Shown in pieces: positions 43,179-52,700 of a stretch of 64,000 bases of DNA. A program made the position numbers and the translations under genes. The notes under the pieces are model-generated. The model ran no database searches, was not told the DNA's origin, and saw only the letters and a program-made list of their open reading frames with translations. Within the stretch, counting starts at the first letter, position 1. Every line of letters begins with the position of its first letter. The DNA is taken from contig NZ_KI271109.1 of the NCBI RefSeq assembly GCF_000469345.1, positions 1 through 64,000 of the forward strand, in the 5' to 3' direction. The DNA comes from Eubacterium ramulus ATCC 29099. Its GTDB lineage: Bacteria > Bacillota > Clostridia > Lachnospirales > Lachnospiraceae.

Positions 43179-43904
43179 ATGATTCGCATTGATAAATTTC
43201 TCTCTCAGATGCAGGTAGCAACCCGTTCTGAGAGTAAAAAACTGATTAAAATGAAACGTATTACAAAAAACGGTGCACTTGTAACGGACGGAGGAGAAAA
43301 ATGTGATCCGAAGAAGGACTGTATCTGTCTGGATGGACACCCCATCGCTTATCAGGAATACCATTATCTGATGCTGCACAAACCGGCTGGATGCGTCACT
43401 GCCACCGAAGATCGCCAGGATAAAACCGTAATGGATTATCTGCCGGACAATCTGCGCCGGGGGCTGTCCCCGGTGGGACGGCTGGATAAAGACACCGAAG
43501 GTTTGCTGTTGATCACAGATGACGGTGCATTGAATCACAGTCTTCTGGCACCGGGACGTCATGTTCCGAAAACCTACTATGCCAGAATCCATGGAATTGT
43601 GACAGAGTCTGATATTACAGCCTTCAAGAATGGGCTGGACATTGGTGAAAAGAAAATGACCGCACCGGCTGCTCTCAAAATTCTGCATATTGCAGAAAAC
43701 GAACAGACATCCGAGATTCTCGTGACGATCACAGAAGGAAAATTTCATCAGGTAAAACGGATGTTTCAGTCCGTAGGTAAAAAGGTATCCTATCTGAAGC
43801 GGCTGTCCATGGGAAGTCTGCATCTGGATGAGAAACTGACACCCGGTGCCTGGCGGGAACTGACATTGGAAGAAATTACAAAATTGAAGGAAGAAACAAT
43901 ATGA
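43179..43904 (+). CDS. rsuA: 16S rRNA pseudouridine synthase, RsuA/RluB type
   Basis: 241 residues. An N-terminal S4 RNA-binding domain (MIRIDKFLSQMQVATRSESKKLIK) followed by the pseudouridine synthase core with GRLDKDTEGLLLITDDGALNHSLL, in which the aspartate of GRLDKDT is catalytic, and EGKFHQVKRMFQSVGKKV. The start at 43179 is the conserved N-terminus; a GTG at 43158 is in frame. Target uridine not assignable. Its stop overlaps the HAD gene by 4 nt. Confidence 0.9.
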   Translation: MIRIDKFLSQMQVATRSESKKLIKMKRITKNGALVTDGGEKCDPKKDCICLDGHPIAYQEYHYLMLHKPAGCVTATEDRQDKTVMDYLPDNLRRGLSPVGRLDKDTEGLLLITDDGALNHSLLAPGRHVPKTYYARIHGIVTESDITAFKNGLDIGEKKMTAPAALKILHIAENEQTSEILVTITEGKFHQVKRMFQSVGKKVSYLKRLSMGSLHLDEKLTPGAWRELTLEEITKLKEETI

Positions 43905-44581
43905 TGATAGAACAGAAAGAAGCTGTTATCTTTGATCTGGATGGAACCATGACAGACTCCATGTGGATCTGGGAAGAGATTGATCAGGATTTTTTCCGGC
44001 AACAGGGCCTTCCCATGCCGGAACATCTCCATGAAGAAATCGAGGGAATGAGTTTCACAGAAACGGCACAATATTTTATTCGAAAGTATCAGCTTTCCAA
44101 GAATGTGGAAGAAGTAAAAGAACTGTGGAATCGTATTGCTTTGGACAAATATATACACGAAACCACACTGAAACCGGGGCTGGATGAATTTTTACAATTA
44201 CTGAAAAAACAGCATATAAAGATTGGCATTGCAACCAGTAATTCCAGACTTCTGCTGGATGCTTTTCTGGATGCGCGCAACCTCACAGGCTGCATTGATG
44301 CCATTACTACCAGTTGTGATGTCAATAAAGGGAAACCGGAACCGGATGTATATCTGAAAACAGCAGAAAAACTCGCGGTTTCCCCACAACATTGTCTGGT
44401 GTTTGAAGATATTCCGATGGGGATTTTGGCAGGTAAAAGAGCCGGTATGACGGTCTGTGCCGTGGAGGATGACTATTCTGCATTGCTGCGGGCAGAAAAA
44501 TACAGACTGGCCGATTATTATATCACAGATTACAGGCAGGTTCTGGATCATACTTACGAAGATTTAAGAGGATTTAAATAG
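43901..44581 (+). CDS. HAD-superfamily phosphatase (beta-phosphoglucomutase-like)
   Basis: 226 residues. Motif I is AVIFDLDGTMTDSMWIW with two catalytic aspartates, motif II is IGIATSNSR, motif III lysine is in NKGKPEPDVYL and motif IV is VFEDIPMGILAGKRAG. A helical cap (about 20-85) between motifs I and II puts it in subfamily IA. The substrate is a phosphorylated metabolite not identifiable by sequence. It is coupled to rsuA upstream and abuts the YgiQ gene downstream without any gap. Confidence 0.9.
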   Translation: MMIEQKEAVIFDLDGTMTDSMWIWEEIDQDFFRQQGLPMPEHLHEEIEGMSFTETAQYFIRKYQLSKNVEEVKELWNRIALDKYIHETTLKPGLDEFLQLLKKQHIKIGIATSNSRLLLDAFLDARNLTGCIDAITTSCDVNKGKPEPDVYLKTAEKLAVSPQHCLVFEDIPMGILAGKRAGMTVCAVEDDYSALLRAEKYRLADYYITDYRQVLDHTYEDLRGFK

Positions 44582-46489
44582 ATGAAACAATTTTTACCAA
44601 TCAGTCGTGCCGATATGCAGGCACAGGGAATAGAGCAGCTGGATTTTGTATATGTCATTGGTGATGCCTATGTGGATCATCCGTCTTTCGGGCATGCGAT
44701 CATCAGCAGGATCCTGCAGGCAAATGGATTTTCTGTTGGAATTATTTCACAGCCGGACTGGAAAAATCCGGACAGTATCAGTATCCTGGGTGAGCCAAAA
44801 ATCGGTTTTATCGTAACCGGTGGAAATATGGATTCCATGGTCAATCATTATTCCGTATCTAAAAAACGCCGTCAGAAAGATGCGTTTACGCCGGGCGGAA
44901 TCACGGGCCGGCGGCCGGATTACGCAACCGTGGTATACTGCAATCTCATCCGCCGCACCTACAAACACACACCGCTGATCATTGGAGGACTGGAAGCCAG
45001 CCTGCGCCGTCTTGGACATTATGATTACTGGTCAAATAAAGTGAAACGTTCCATTCTGTTGGATTCCGGTGCGGATCTGCTGTTATATGGAATGGGAGAA
45101 CGCAGTATCGTGGCTGTGGCAGAGGGGCTGCGCAGTGGCATTGATATCAAAGATCTTACTTATATCGACGGCACGGTATACAAGACAAAGGATCCGGACA
45201 GTGTATACGATGGTATTACACTGCCATCTTACGAAGAAATCTGTGCCAGCAAGGAATCCTATGCCCACAGTTTTTATACACAATATTGCAATACGGATCC
45301 ATTTACAGCAAAACGGCTCATTGAGCCTTATCCAAATAAATGCTATGTCGTGCAAAATCCGCCATCCAAACCACTGACTACCAGTGAGATGGATGCCGTA
45401 TATGCACTTCCTTATATGAGAACCTATCATCCGTCCTATGAAGAAGCAGGTGGTGTTCCGGCAATCGAAGAGGTGAAATTCAGTCTGGTCAGCAATCGTG
45501 GCTGCTATGGTGGCTGCAGTTTTTGTGCCCTGACGTTTCATCAGGGAAGAATTATCCAGACCCGAAGCCATGAATCCATCCTGAACGAAGCAAAGCAGAT
45601 GGTCTGGGAGCCAGATTTTAAGGGCTATATTCATGATGTGGGTGGTCCTACCGCAAATTTCCGTGGCCCATCGTGCGATAAACAGCTGACCCGCGGTGTC
45701 TGCAAGAACCGGCAGTGCCTGTTCCCGAGTCCATGTCCGAATTTAAAGGTAGATCATTCTGATTATCTGAGCCTGTTACGGGAACTGCGCGTGCTTCCGA
45801 ATGTGAAAAAAGTATTTATCCGTTCCGGTATCCGTTTTGATTATCTGATTTGCGACAAGGATAAAACTTTTTTCCGGGAATTATGTGAACATCATGTCAG
45901 CGGACAGTTAAAAGTTGCTCCGGAACACATTTCTGATTCAGTATTATCACTGATGGGAAAACCACCGGTAGCAGTATATAACAAGTTCCGGGAAGAATAT
46001 AAAAAAATCAATGAGCGGATCGGAAAGAAACAGTATCTTGTTCCATATCTGATGTCTTCTCATCCTGGATCCACTCTGAAAGAAGCTGTGGAACTGGCAG
46101 AATATCTCCGGGATCTTGGCTATATGCCGGAACAGGTACAGGATTTCTATCCAACACCATCTACGATTTCCACCTGTATGTATTACACCGGACTGGATCC
46201 GCGCACTATGAAGAAAGTGTACGTCACCAACAATCCGCATGAGAAAGCCATGCAACGTGCCCTCATACAGTACCGCAATCCGAAAAACTATGATCTGGTA
46301 TATGAAGCGCTGCATCTGGCTCACCGCACGGATCTCATTGGGTTTGAACCCAAATGCCTGATCCGGCCAAAACATAATGGACAACAGAATCGTAATTATC
46401 AGAACCATGGACGCAATAATGGAACCGGAGCTTCACATCCGAAAAAGCGGAAAGCAATCCGTAACGTGCACAAGAAAAAACAGAAATAA
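44582..46489 (+). CDS. YgiQ family radical SAM protein
   Basis: 635 residues. A large cytoplasmic radical SAM protein of unknown reaction. An N-terminal B12-binding-like Rossmann part (about 1-290, [20 protein letters not shown]) is followed by the cluster motif [13 protein letters not shown] and [13 protein letters not shown], then [13 protein letters not shown] third cysteine-rich stretch [12 protein letters not shown] is family-specific. The C-terminal 40 residues are basic and glutamine/asparagine-rich, suggesting nucleic acid contact. GAGGAT lies before the ATG within the preceding gene. Confidence 0.92.
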   Translation: MKQFLPISRADMQAQGIEQLDFVYVIGDAYVDHPSFGHAIISRILQANGFSVGIISQPDWKNPDSISILGEPKIGFIVTGGNMDSMVNHYSVSKKRRQKDAFTPGGITGRRPDYATVVYCNLIRRTYKHTPLIIGGLEASLRRLGHYDYWSNKVKRSILLDSGADLLLYGMGERSIVAVAEGLRSGIDIKDLTYIDGTVYKTKDPDSVYDGITLPSYEEICASKESYAHSFYTQYCNTDPFTAKRLIEPYPNKCYVVQNPPSKPLTTSEMDAVYALPYMRTYHPSYEEAGGVPAIEEVKFSLVSNRGCYGGCSFCALTFHQGRIIQTRSHESILNEAKQMVWEPDFKGYIHDVGGPTANFRGPSCDKQLTRGVCKNRQCLFPSPCPNLKVDHSDYLSLLRELRVLPNVKKVFIRSGIRFDYLICDKDKTFFRELCEHHVSGQLKVAPEHISDSVLSLMGKPPVAVYNKFREEYKKINERIGKKQYLVPYLMSSHPGSTLKEAVELAEYLRDLGYMPEQVQDFYPTPSTISTCMYYTGLDPRTMKKVYVTNNPHEKAMQRALIQYRNPKNYDLVYEALHLAHRTDLIGFEPKCLIRPKHNGQQNRNYQNHGRNNGTGASHPKKRKAIRNVHKKKQK

Positions 46490-46576
46490 TTGGATTTTTC
46501 AGGCAGACAAAATGATACATTTTGTAATCCAAACAAAAAAACGCATCCTAGAAGAATTTAAGAAAGTGAAATGCTC

Positions 46577-47596
46577 ATGAAAGAATTTTCCATATCATCC
46601 AAAGAAGCCGGACAACGCATGGACAAGTATCTGTTCAAAATATTAAATCAGGCTTCCAAAGGATTTGTTTATAAAATGCTGCGTAAAAAAAATATTGTGT
46701 TAAATGATAAAAAAGCAACCGGACAGGAAGTATTGCAGACTTCTGATCAGATTAAAATCTATCTGTCCGATGAAACCTTTAACAAGTTTGCCTCTGCTCT
46801 TGCAGAAGCACCAATGGGAAAGCAGACTGCAGATCTTCATTCCGAATCTGCAGCTGCCGGTCCGGCTGCAAAAATGTCCACTGTGCACCATCCAAAACCG
46901 GAAATCGTATATGAGGATGAGGATATTCTGATCCTGAATAAACCGGTGGGTATCTTATCACAGAAAGCAGAAAAAAACGACTATTCCGCCAATGAAATGG
47001 TCATTGATTATCTGTTAGAAAGCGGGCAGCTGACCCGTGCGGAATTACGCACGTTCCATCCTTCCATCTGTAACCGGCTCGATCGCAACACTTCCGGACT
47101 TCTGATTGCAGGAAAGACGATCCGTGGTCTGCAGGAAATGGCAGAGGCTTTAAAGTCACGCAGCATGCAGAAATATTACCGTTGCCTGGTGGCCGGACAG
47201 CTTACACAGGATGCACATTTGAAAGGATATCTGTCAAAGAATCACCAAAACAATAAAGTAACGGTTCACAAAGAGGCTTTTGCGGATGCTTCTTATATTG
47301 AGACAGCATATCATCCGGTGAAAGTGTATAAAAACATGACACTGTTGGAAGTACATCTTATTACCGGGCGTTCCCATCAGATCCGTGCCCATCTGGCCAG
47401 CATCGGACATCCAATCCTGGGAGATGGTAAATATGGAGATAAAAAAATAAATCAGACGGTAAAGGACAGCTGCAGGATCCGTTCTCAGCTGCTGCATGCC
47501 TATCGGATGGAATTTCCGGACGGCCGGATTGTCACTGCACCGGAACCCGCGTCCTTTGCACGGGTACAGACAAAACTTGCAAAAGAGAAGAGGTAG
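46577..47596 (+). CDS. RluA-family 23S rRNA pseudouridine synthase (RluC/D-like)
   Basis: About 339 residues. S4 domain at the N-terminus (RMDKYLFKILNQASKGFVYKML), an Ala-rich linker (about 75-105), and the RluA-type core with CNRLDRNTSGLLIAGK in place of the usual HRLDxxTSG, in which the aspartate is catalytic. The C-terminal VHLITGRSHQIRAHLASIGHPILGD is typical. The start may be 46571 or 46577; neither has a strong ribosome binding site. The target position cannot be assigned. Confidence 0.9.
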   Translation: MKEFSISSKEAGQRMDKYLFKILNQASKGFVYKMLRKKNIVLNDKKATGQEVLQTSDQIKIYLSDETFNKFASALAEAPMGKQTADLHSESAAAGPAAKMSTVHHPKPEIVYEDEDILILNKPVGILSQKAEKNDYSANEMVIDYLLESGQLTRAELRTFHPSICNRLDRNTSGLLIAGKTIRGLQEMAEALKSRSMQKYYRCLVAGQLTQDAHLKGYLSKNHQNNKVTVHKEAFADASYIETAYHPVKVYKNMTLLEVHLITGRSHQIRAHLASIGHPILGDGKYGDKKINQTVKDSCRIRSQLLHAYRMEFPDGRIVTAPEPASFARVQTKLAKEKR

Positions 47597-47603
47597 AGAA
47601 ACC

Positions 47604-48254
47604 ATGCATTTATATATTATGAGACACGGAGAGACATTCTGGAACAAAAAAGGGTTGATTCAAGGCTCTTCTGATATCGCTTTAACCCCATATGGGGAAG
47701 AACTTGCCCGCGATACCAGGGACGGATTCGACCGGGAAGAGATAAGATTTCAGCGCATTTATTCCAGCCCCTATCAGCGTGCCGTAAAAACAGCGGAAAT
47801 TATTGCAGAACATCAGAATATTTCCGTAAAGGTGGATCTCCGGGTACGTGAAATGTGCTTTGGAAAATACGAAGGAGATAAGATCAGTGAAATCCGAAAC
47901 AGCAAAGATCAGAATCTGATTTACTGTTTTTCCAAACCGTCCATGTATGTAGCGGATGAGACCGGCGATAATTTTTCTGATGTTTATGCACGTATTGAAG
48001 ATTTTTTGAAAAATGAAATTCTTCCATTGGAACAGGATCCATCCGTGGAAAATGTTCTGGTGGTGTGCCACGGAGCCGTGATCCGTGCCTTTCTGACTTA
48101 TATCAGACAGATGTCCATGGATGAATTCTGGAGCATTCATCAGCCGAATTGCAGCGTCAACTGTATTTTGGTACAGGATGGAACCTTTCACGTGGAAAAA
48201 GAAAATATTCTTTACTATGATGATCCGGAACTGACGCATCGGGGGATTTTATAA
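47604..48254 (+). CDS. histidine phosphatase (phosphoglycerate mutase-like)
   Basis: 216 residues. The phosphoenzyme motif YIMRHGETFWN is at the N-terminus with the nucleophilic histidine in RHG, and the second catalytic histidine lies in VLVVCHGAVIRAF. YSSPYQRAVKTAEII and FGKYEGDKISE are further family parts. Branch 1 of the superfamily holds both mutases and broad phosphatases; this one is more like the latter (CobC/PhoE). The start ATG at 47604 has GAGG upstream. Its stop shares a base with the recU start. Confidence 0.9.
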   Translation: MHLYIMRHGETFWNKKGLIQGSSDIALTPYGEELARDTRDGFDREEIRFQRIYSSPYQRAVKTAEIIAEHQNISVKVDLRVREMCFGKYEGDKISEIRNSKDQNLIYCFSKPSMYVADETGDNFSDVYARIEDFLKNEILPLEQDPSVENVLVVCHGAVIRAFLTYIRQMSMDEFWSIHQPNCSVNCILVQDGTFHVEKENILYYDDPELTHRGIL

Positions 48255-48787
48255 TGCCAACCTGGAATTCAAGAGGGCTGCGAGGTTCTACACTGGAAGA
48301 ATTTATCAATCGTACCAATGAACGGTACCGTGAAAATCATCTGGCCCTGATCCAGAAAGTCCCAACGCCTATTACCCCTATCAAAATGGACAAAGAGAGC
48401 CGTCATATCACGCTGGCTTATTTTGAACAGAAAAGTACCGTGGATTATATCGGTGTCGTGCAGGGAATTCCTGTATGTTTTGATGCCAAGGAATGTCAGG
48501 TCAATACGTTTCCGCTGCAGAATATTCATCCTCATCAGGTGGAATTTATGCGGGATTTTGAGCAGCAGGGTGGTATTGCATTTTTTCTGATCTTTTATCC
48601 CCATCTTGACCGGTTTTATTATCTGCCATTTCGGCAACTGGCACAGTTCTGGGAGCGGATGCAACAGGGCGGCAGAAAGAGTTTTCGTATGGATGAACTG
48701 GATGAGACGTTCTTTTTTACCGGTCACTCCGGACTTCTGGTGCCATATCTGGATGCGCTTCAGCTGGATTTGAATTTAAGGGATTGA
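48254..48787 (+). CDS. recU: Holliday junction resolvase RecU
   Basis: 177 residues. RecU cuts Holliday junctions in Firmicutes during recombination and chromosome segregation. The N-terminal signature NSRGLRGSTLEEFINRTNERYR, KVPTPITPI, then STVDYIGVVQGIPVCFDAKEC with the PD-(D/E)XK residues D and E-x-K equivalents, and HPHQVEFMRDFEQQGGIAFFLI are visible. Length is typical. It overlaps the phosphatase stop by one base. Its own stop overlaps the -35 box of the his operon promoter. Confidence 0.92.
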   Translation: MPTWNSRGLRGSTLEEFINRTNERYRENHLALIQKVPTPITPIKMDKESRHITLAYFEQKSTVDYIGVVQGIPVCFDAKECQVNTFPLQNIHPHQVEFMRDFEQQGGIAFFLIFYPHLDRFYYLPFRQLAQFWERMQQGGRKSFRMDELDETFFFTGHSGLLVPYLDALQLDLNLRD

Positions 48788-48812
48788 CATTTTAGCTTTA
48801 TTTTTTTATAAT
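48784..48812 (+). promoter_or_regulatory. his operon promoter
   Basis: TTGACA 48784-48789 and TATAAT 48807-48812 with a 17-nt spacer, a perfect sigma-A consensus; the -35 overlaps the recU stop codon. A leader of about 110 nt precedes hisZ. It lacks a T-box AGGGTGG motif or a histidine-rich leader peptide, so the mode of control is not evident. Confidence 0.75.
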
Positions 48813-48929
48813 GTTTAAAGATTTTTACATATTAGCATGGTAGCACACTAAAGTGTTTGGGAATGATCAATCCGATTTTCATATTTTTTATGTAAAAAAA
48901 TAAAAATGGAACAAAGAGGGGACATAGCA

Positions 48930-50117
48930 GTGAAAAATCAATTATTACATACGCCCGAAGGTGTCAGAGATATTTATAATGAGGAATGTGAACGCAAAAT
49001 CATTCTGGAAGGCCGTCTGCTTTCTGTATTAAAATCTTACGGCTACCATCCGATTCAGACACCGACTTTTGAGTTTTTTGATATATTTGGTAAAGAGATT
49101 GGTACCACGCCTTCGCGGGATCTGTACAAATTTTTCGACCGAGAAGGCAACACACTTGTTCTCCGCCCGGATATCACACCATCCATCGCGCGATGTGCAT
49201 CCAAGTATTATATAGAACAGGCGATTCCCATCCGTCTGTGTTATACCGGCAATACGTTCCGCAACAATTCCAGTTATCAGGGACGTTTAAAAGAAAACAC
49301 ACAGTCCGGTGCCGAATTGATCGGGGATGGCAGTGTAGAGGCAGATGCAGAGATGCTGGCACTTTCTGCACAACTTTTAAAAGCAGCCGGTCTGAAAGAA
49401 TTTCAGCTCAGTGTTGGACATGCAGATTTCCTGCGGGGCTTATTTGAAGCAGCCGGTCTGGATGAAGATGTCATGGAAGAGATCCGGAATCTGCTTCAGA
49501 ACCGCAATCTGTACGGTGTGCAGGAAGTGGTGGCACAGTATGTGACAGATGAAAGTTTAACACAGTTGTTCGGTCTGCTGACAGATGTCATGCTGGATAA
49601 GGAAAAAATCTCCGCTGCAAAAGTATGGGCACAGGAATTTCCACGGGTGTTAAACGCACTGACCCGTCTGGAGCAGCTGGATGAACTGTTGGAATTATAT
49701 AAAATCCACAAATATGTATCTTACGAACTGGCTATGATCTCTGGTTTTGATTATTATACAGGTATTATTTTTGCCGGTTATACTTTTGGCAGCGGAGAAG
49801 CCGTTGTAAACGGCGGACGTTATGACAATTTGTTGAAATCCTTCGGCAAATCCGCACCGTCCATCGGGTTTGCGGTTGTCATTAATCAGTTGATGGCCGC
49901 ACTGCAGCGCCAAAATGTACGGATTCCATTTGAAAATACGACAAAATGGTTTATTTACAGCCAGCAGTACCGTCAGGATGCTATTAAAGATGCACAGGTA
50001 CTCCGAAGCCGTGGTGAACAGGTGGAACTGATGCCGCTGACTGAACAGAATACAAAAGCTGTTTATGAAAAATATGCAGAAGAGAACCATATTCAGGACA
50101 TTATTTTTTATATGTAG
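48930..50117 (+). CDS. hisZ: ATP phosphoribosyltransferase regulatory subunit
   Basis: 395 residues. HisZ is a histidyl-tRNA-synthetase-like protein without synthetase function that forms the active hetero-octamer with short HisG. Class II synthetase-like motifs: LLHTPEGVRDI, YGYHPIQTPTFEFFDIF, LVLRPDITPSIARCASKY and FDYYTGIIFAGYTFGSGEAVVNGGRYDNLL. A GTG at 48930 is taken as start because GAGGGG (48916-48921) is 8 nt upstream; an ATG at 48906 would place that site inside the gene. Confidence 0.92.
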   Translation: MKNQLLHTPEGVRDIYNEECERKIILEGRLLSVLKSYGYHPIQTPTFEFFDIFGKEIGTTPSRDLYKFFDREGNTLVLRPDITPSIARCASKYYIEQAIPIRLCYTGNTFRNNSSYQGRLKENTQSGAELIGDGSVEADAEMLALSAQLLKAAGLKEFQLSVGHADFLRGLFEAAGLDEDVMEEIRNLLQNRNLYGVQEVVAQYVTDESLTQLFGLLTDVMLDKEKISAAKVWAQEFPRVLNALTRLEQLDELLELYKIHKYVSYELAMISGFDYYTGIIFAGYTFGSGEAVVNGGRYDNLLKSFGKSAPSIGFAVVINQLMAALQRQNVRIPFENTTKWFIYSQQYRQDAIKDAQVLRSRGEQVELMPLTEQNTKAVYEKYAEENHIQDIIFYM

Positions 50118-50129
50118 GAGGGCCGGAGA

Positions 50130-50780
50130 ATGAGATATTTAACATTTGCACTTGGAAAGGGTCGTCTTGCAAATAAGACACTTGAAATGTTTGAAAAAAT
50201 CGGAATTACCTGTGAGGAGATGAAAGATAAAGACACGCGAAAACTGATTTTTGTCAATGAAGACTTAAAACTGCGTTTCTTTCTCGCCAAAGGACCGGAT
50301 GTACCGACTTACGTGGAATACGGTGCTGCTGATATCGGTATCGTCGGAAGAGATACCATCTTACAGGAAGCCCGCAATATTTATGAGGTGTTAGATCTTG
50401 GATTTGGAAAATGCAGGATGTGTGTCTGCGGTCCGGAATCTGCCAGAGATTTGTTGCAACATCATGAGCAGATCCGTGTGGCTACCAAGTATCCGAAGAT
50501 TGCCAAGGATTATTTTTATAACAAAAAGCATCAGACCGTGGAAATCATCAAGCTGAACGGTTCGATTGAACTGGCACCGATCGTCGGTCTGGCAGATGTC
50601 ATCGTCGATATTGTGGAAACAGGTTCTACCCTGCGTGAAAACGGGCTGGCTGTGTTAGAAGAAGTGTGTCCGCTATCTGCACGTATGGTGGTAAACCCGG
50701 TAAGTATGAAGATGGAGCAGGAACGCATCAGCAAGCTGATCACAGATCTGCGCCAGGTAATGAGCGAAGGAGAAAAGTAA
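50130..50780 (+). CDS. hisG: ATP phosphoribosyltransferase catalytic subunit, short form
   Basis: 216 residues. Condenses ATP with PRPP in the first histidine step. It is the short HisG lacking the C-terminal ACT-like regulatory domain, consistent with the hisZ gene directly upstream. MRYLTFALGKGRLANKTLEMF, YGAADIGIVGRDTI, YPKIAKDYF and the PRPP loop VDIVETGSTLRENGL are present. AGGAGGG precedes it. The intergenic distances to hisZ and hisD are 12 and 3 nt. Confidence 0.96.
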   Translation: MRYLTFALGKGRLANKTLEMFEKIGITCEEMKDKDTRKLIFVNEDLKLRFFLAKGPDVPTYVEYGAADIGIVGRDTILQEARNIYEVLDLGFGKCRMCVCGPESARDLLQHHEQIRVATKYPKIAKDYFYNKKHQTVEIIKLNGSIELAPIVGLADVIVDIVETGSTLRENGLAVLEEVCPLSARMVVNPVSMKMEQERISKLITDLRQVMSEGEK

Positions 50781-50783
50781 GAT

Positions 50784-52085
50784 ATGCGTACATTAAAACT
50801 GACAAAGGAAACCATTCAGAATATACTGACCGATCTGTTAAAGAGAAGTCCTAACAATTATACCCAGTATGAGAGCAGCGTAAACGAAATCATCGCCAAT
50901 GTCCGCAGTAACGGTGACCAGGCAGTATTTGACTATACACAGAAATTTGACGGTGCAACAGTAACAGCAGACAATATCGAAGTGACAGAGGATGAGATTG
51001 CAGAAGCATATGAACTGGTAGATCAAAAGCTTTTAGAAGTAATCCGCAAAGCAAAAGAAAACATCCGTGTTTATCATGAAAAGCAGAAACAATACAGTTG
51101 GTTTGACAGTTCTATCCCTGGCACCATGCTCGGTCAGAAAGTAACTCCGATTGCCAAAGCCGGTGTATACGTTCCCGGTGGAAAAGCCGTCTATCCATCT
51201 TCTGTACTGATGAATATCATGCCGGCCAAAGTAGCAGGTGTAGAGGAGATCATCATGACAACCCCATGTAACAAAGCGGGCAAAGTCAATCCATCCACGC
51301 TCGTAGCTGCAAAAGAAGCCGGTGCAGACCGTGTGTTTAAAGTCGGCGGTGCACAGGCTATTGCCGCACTTGCCTTCGGTACCGAAAGTATTCCAAAAGT
51401 TGACAAGATTGTGGGACCTGGAAATATCTATGTAGCCCTTGCAAAAAAAGCCGTATTCGGTCATGTCAGCATTGACTCCATTGCAGGTCCGAGTGAGATT
51501 CTTGTTCTGGCTGACGAAACTGCCAATCCACGTTTTGTTGCGGCTGATTTACTGTCCCAGGCAGAACATGATGAGCTGGCATCTGCCATTCTGATCACTA
51601 CCAGTGAAAAGCTGGCAGAAGAAGTATCCAAAGAAGTAGATGGTTTCTGTGAAGTGCTCTCCAGAAAAGCGATCATTGAGAAATCTCTGGAAAACTACGG
51701 TTACATCCTGATTGCCCCGGATCTGGATACTGCCATTGAGACAGCGAACGAGATTGCTTCTGAACATATGGAAATTGTGACCGCAAATCCATTTGAGGTT
51801 ATGACAAAGATTAAAAATGCAGGTGCTATTTTCCTTGGTGAATACAGCAGTGAACCACTGGGGGACTATTTTGCAGGACCAAACCATGTTCTTCCTACTA
51901 ACGGAACTGCAAAGTTCTTTTCTCCATTAAGCGTGGATGATTTTATCAAAAAATCCAGTATCATCTCTTACTCCAGAGATGCTTTACATGCGGTATACAA
52001 AGATATTGCACAATTTGCAGACTGCGAACAGCTGACTGCACATGCAAACTCCATTCGCGTCAGATTTGAAGACGAAGATAAATAA
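50784..52085 (+). CDS. hisD: histidinol dehydrogenase
   Basis: 433 residues. Oxidises histidinol to histidine in two NAD-dependent steps with zinc. Motifs: VPGGKAVYPSSVLMN, VGGAQAIAALAFGTESIPKVD, GPGNIYVALAKK, and SIAGPSEILVLAD; the conserved catalytic HxxE region is SQAEHDELA and the zinc/catalytic histidines lie in GPNHVLPTNGTAKF and EQLTAHANSI. Full length. It overlaps nothing and is the third gene of the operon. Confidence 0.96.
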   Translation: MRTLKLTKETIQNILTDLLKRSPNNYTQYESSVNEIIANVRSNGDQAVFDYTQKFDGATVTADNIEVTEDEIAEAYELVDQKLLEVIRKAKENIRVYHEKQKQYSWFDSSIPGTMLGQKVTPIAKAGVYVPGGKAVYPSSVLMNIMPAKVAGVEEIIMTTPCNKAGKVNPSTLVAAKEAGADRVFKVGGAQAIAALAFGTESIPKVDKIVGPGNIYVALAKKAVFGHVSIDSIAGPSEILVLADETANPRFVAADLLSQAEHDELASAILITTSEKLAEEVSKEVDGFCEVLSRKAIIEKSLENYGYILIAPDLDTAIETANEIASEHMEIVTANPFEVMTKIKNAGAIFLGEYSSEPLGDYFAGPNHVLPTNGTAKFFSPLSVDDFIKKSSIISYSRDALHAVYKDIAQFADCEQLTAHANSIRVRFEDEDK

Positions 52086-52103
52086 AGACCGGAGGATGAA
52101 ACA

Positions 52104-52697
52104 ATGGCAGAACAACGCTATGCACAGGTACACAGAAAGACAAATGAGACAGATATCAGTCTGACTCTTACATTAGACGGAAACGGAAAGCAGGATATTG
52201 CTACCGGAATAGGCTTTTTTGATCACATGCTTTCCGGATTCACCAGACATGGTTTCTTTGATCTGGATTTGAAGGTGGCTGGTGATCTGGAAGTCGACTG
52301 TCATCATACAATCGAAGATACCGGGATCGTCCTTGGAAATGCCATCCGGGAAGCTCTGGGAGACAAAAAAGGAATCAAACGATTTGGCAGCATGATACTT
52401 CCCATGGACGAGACACTGGTTCTGTGTGCCATTGATCTGTCCGGCCGGCCATATTTTGCTTTTGATGCAGAATTCACCACAGATCGTGTCGGTGACATGG
52501 ATACTGAGATGGTACGGGAATTTTTTTATGCTGTTTCCTACTCCGCAGGGATGAATCTGCATATGAAAGTACTTTCCGGGACAAACAATCATCATATCAT
52601 TGAAGCATTGTTCAAGGCATTCGGCAAAGCACTGGATGATGCTTCCTCTTATGATCCGCGCATAACGGATATTTTATCCACGAAAGGCAGTTTATAA
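52104..52697 (+). CDS. hisB: imidazoleglycerol-phosphate dehydratase
   Basis: 197 residues. Manganese enzyme of the sixth histidine step, monofunctional. Two metal motifs are clear: GFFDHMLSGFTRHGFFDL with DCHHTIEDTGI, and LSGTNNHHIIEALFKAFGKAL with HHIIE. PMDETLVLCAIDLSGRPY is conserved. Length is standard. GGAGGATG precedes the start. hisIE follows after 3 nt. Confidence 0.97.
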   Translation: MAEQRYAQVHRKTNETDISLTLTLDGNGKQDIATGIGFFDHMLSGFTRHGFFDLDLKVAGDLEVDCHHTIEDTGIVLGNAIREALGDKKGIKRFGSMILPMDETLVLCAIDLSGRPYFAFDAEFTTDRVGDMDTEMVREFFYAVSYSAGMNLHMKVLSGTNNHHIIEALFKAFGKALDDASSYDPRITDILSTKGSL

Positions 52698-52700
52698 ACA

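Noticed and set aside
42390-43823. Two 229-230-codon minus-strand frames at 42390-43082 and 43134-43823
   Set aside because: Opposite the M23 peptidase and rsuA, both with clear motifs; their translations show no domain.
48819-48929. T-box or his leader peptide ahead of hisZ
   Set aside because: No AGGGTGG-type T-box core and no run of histidine codons in a short frame.
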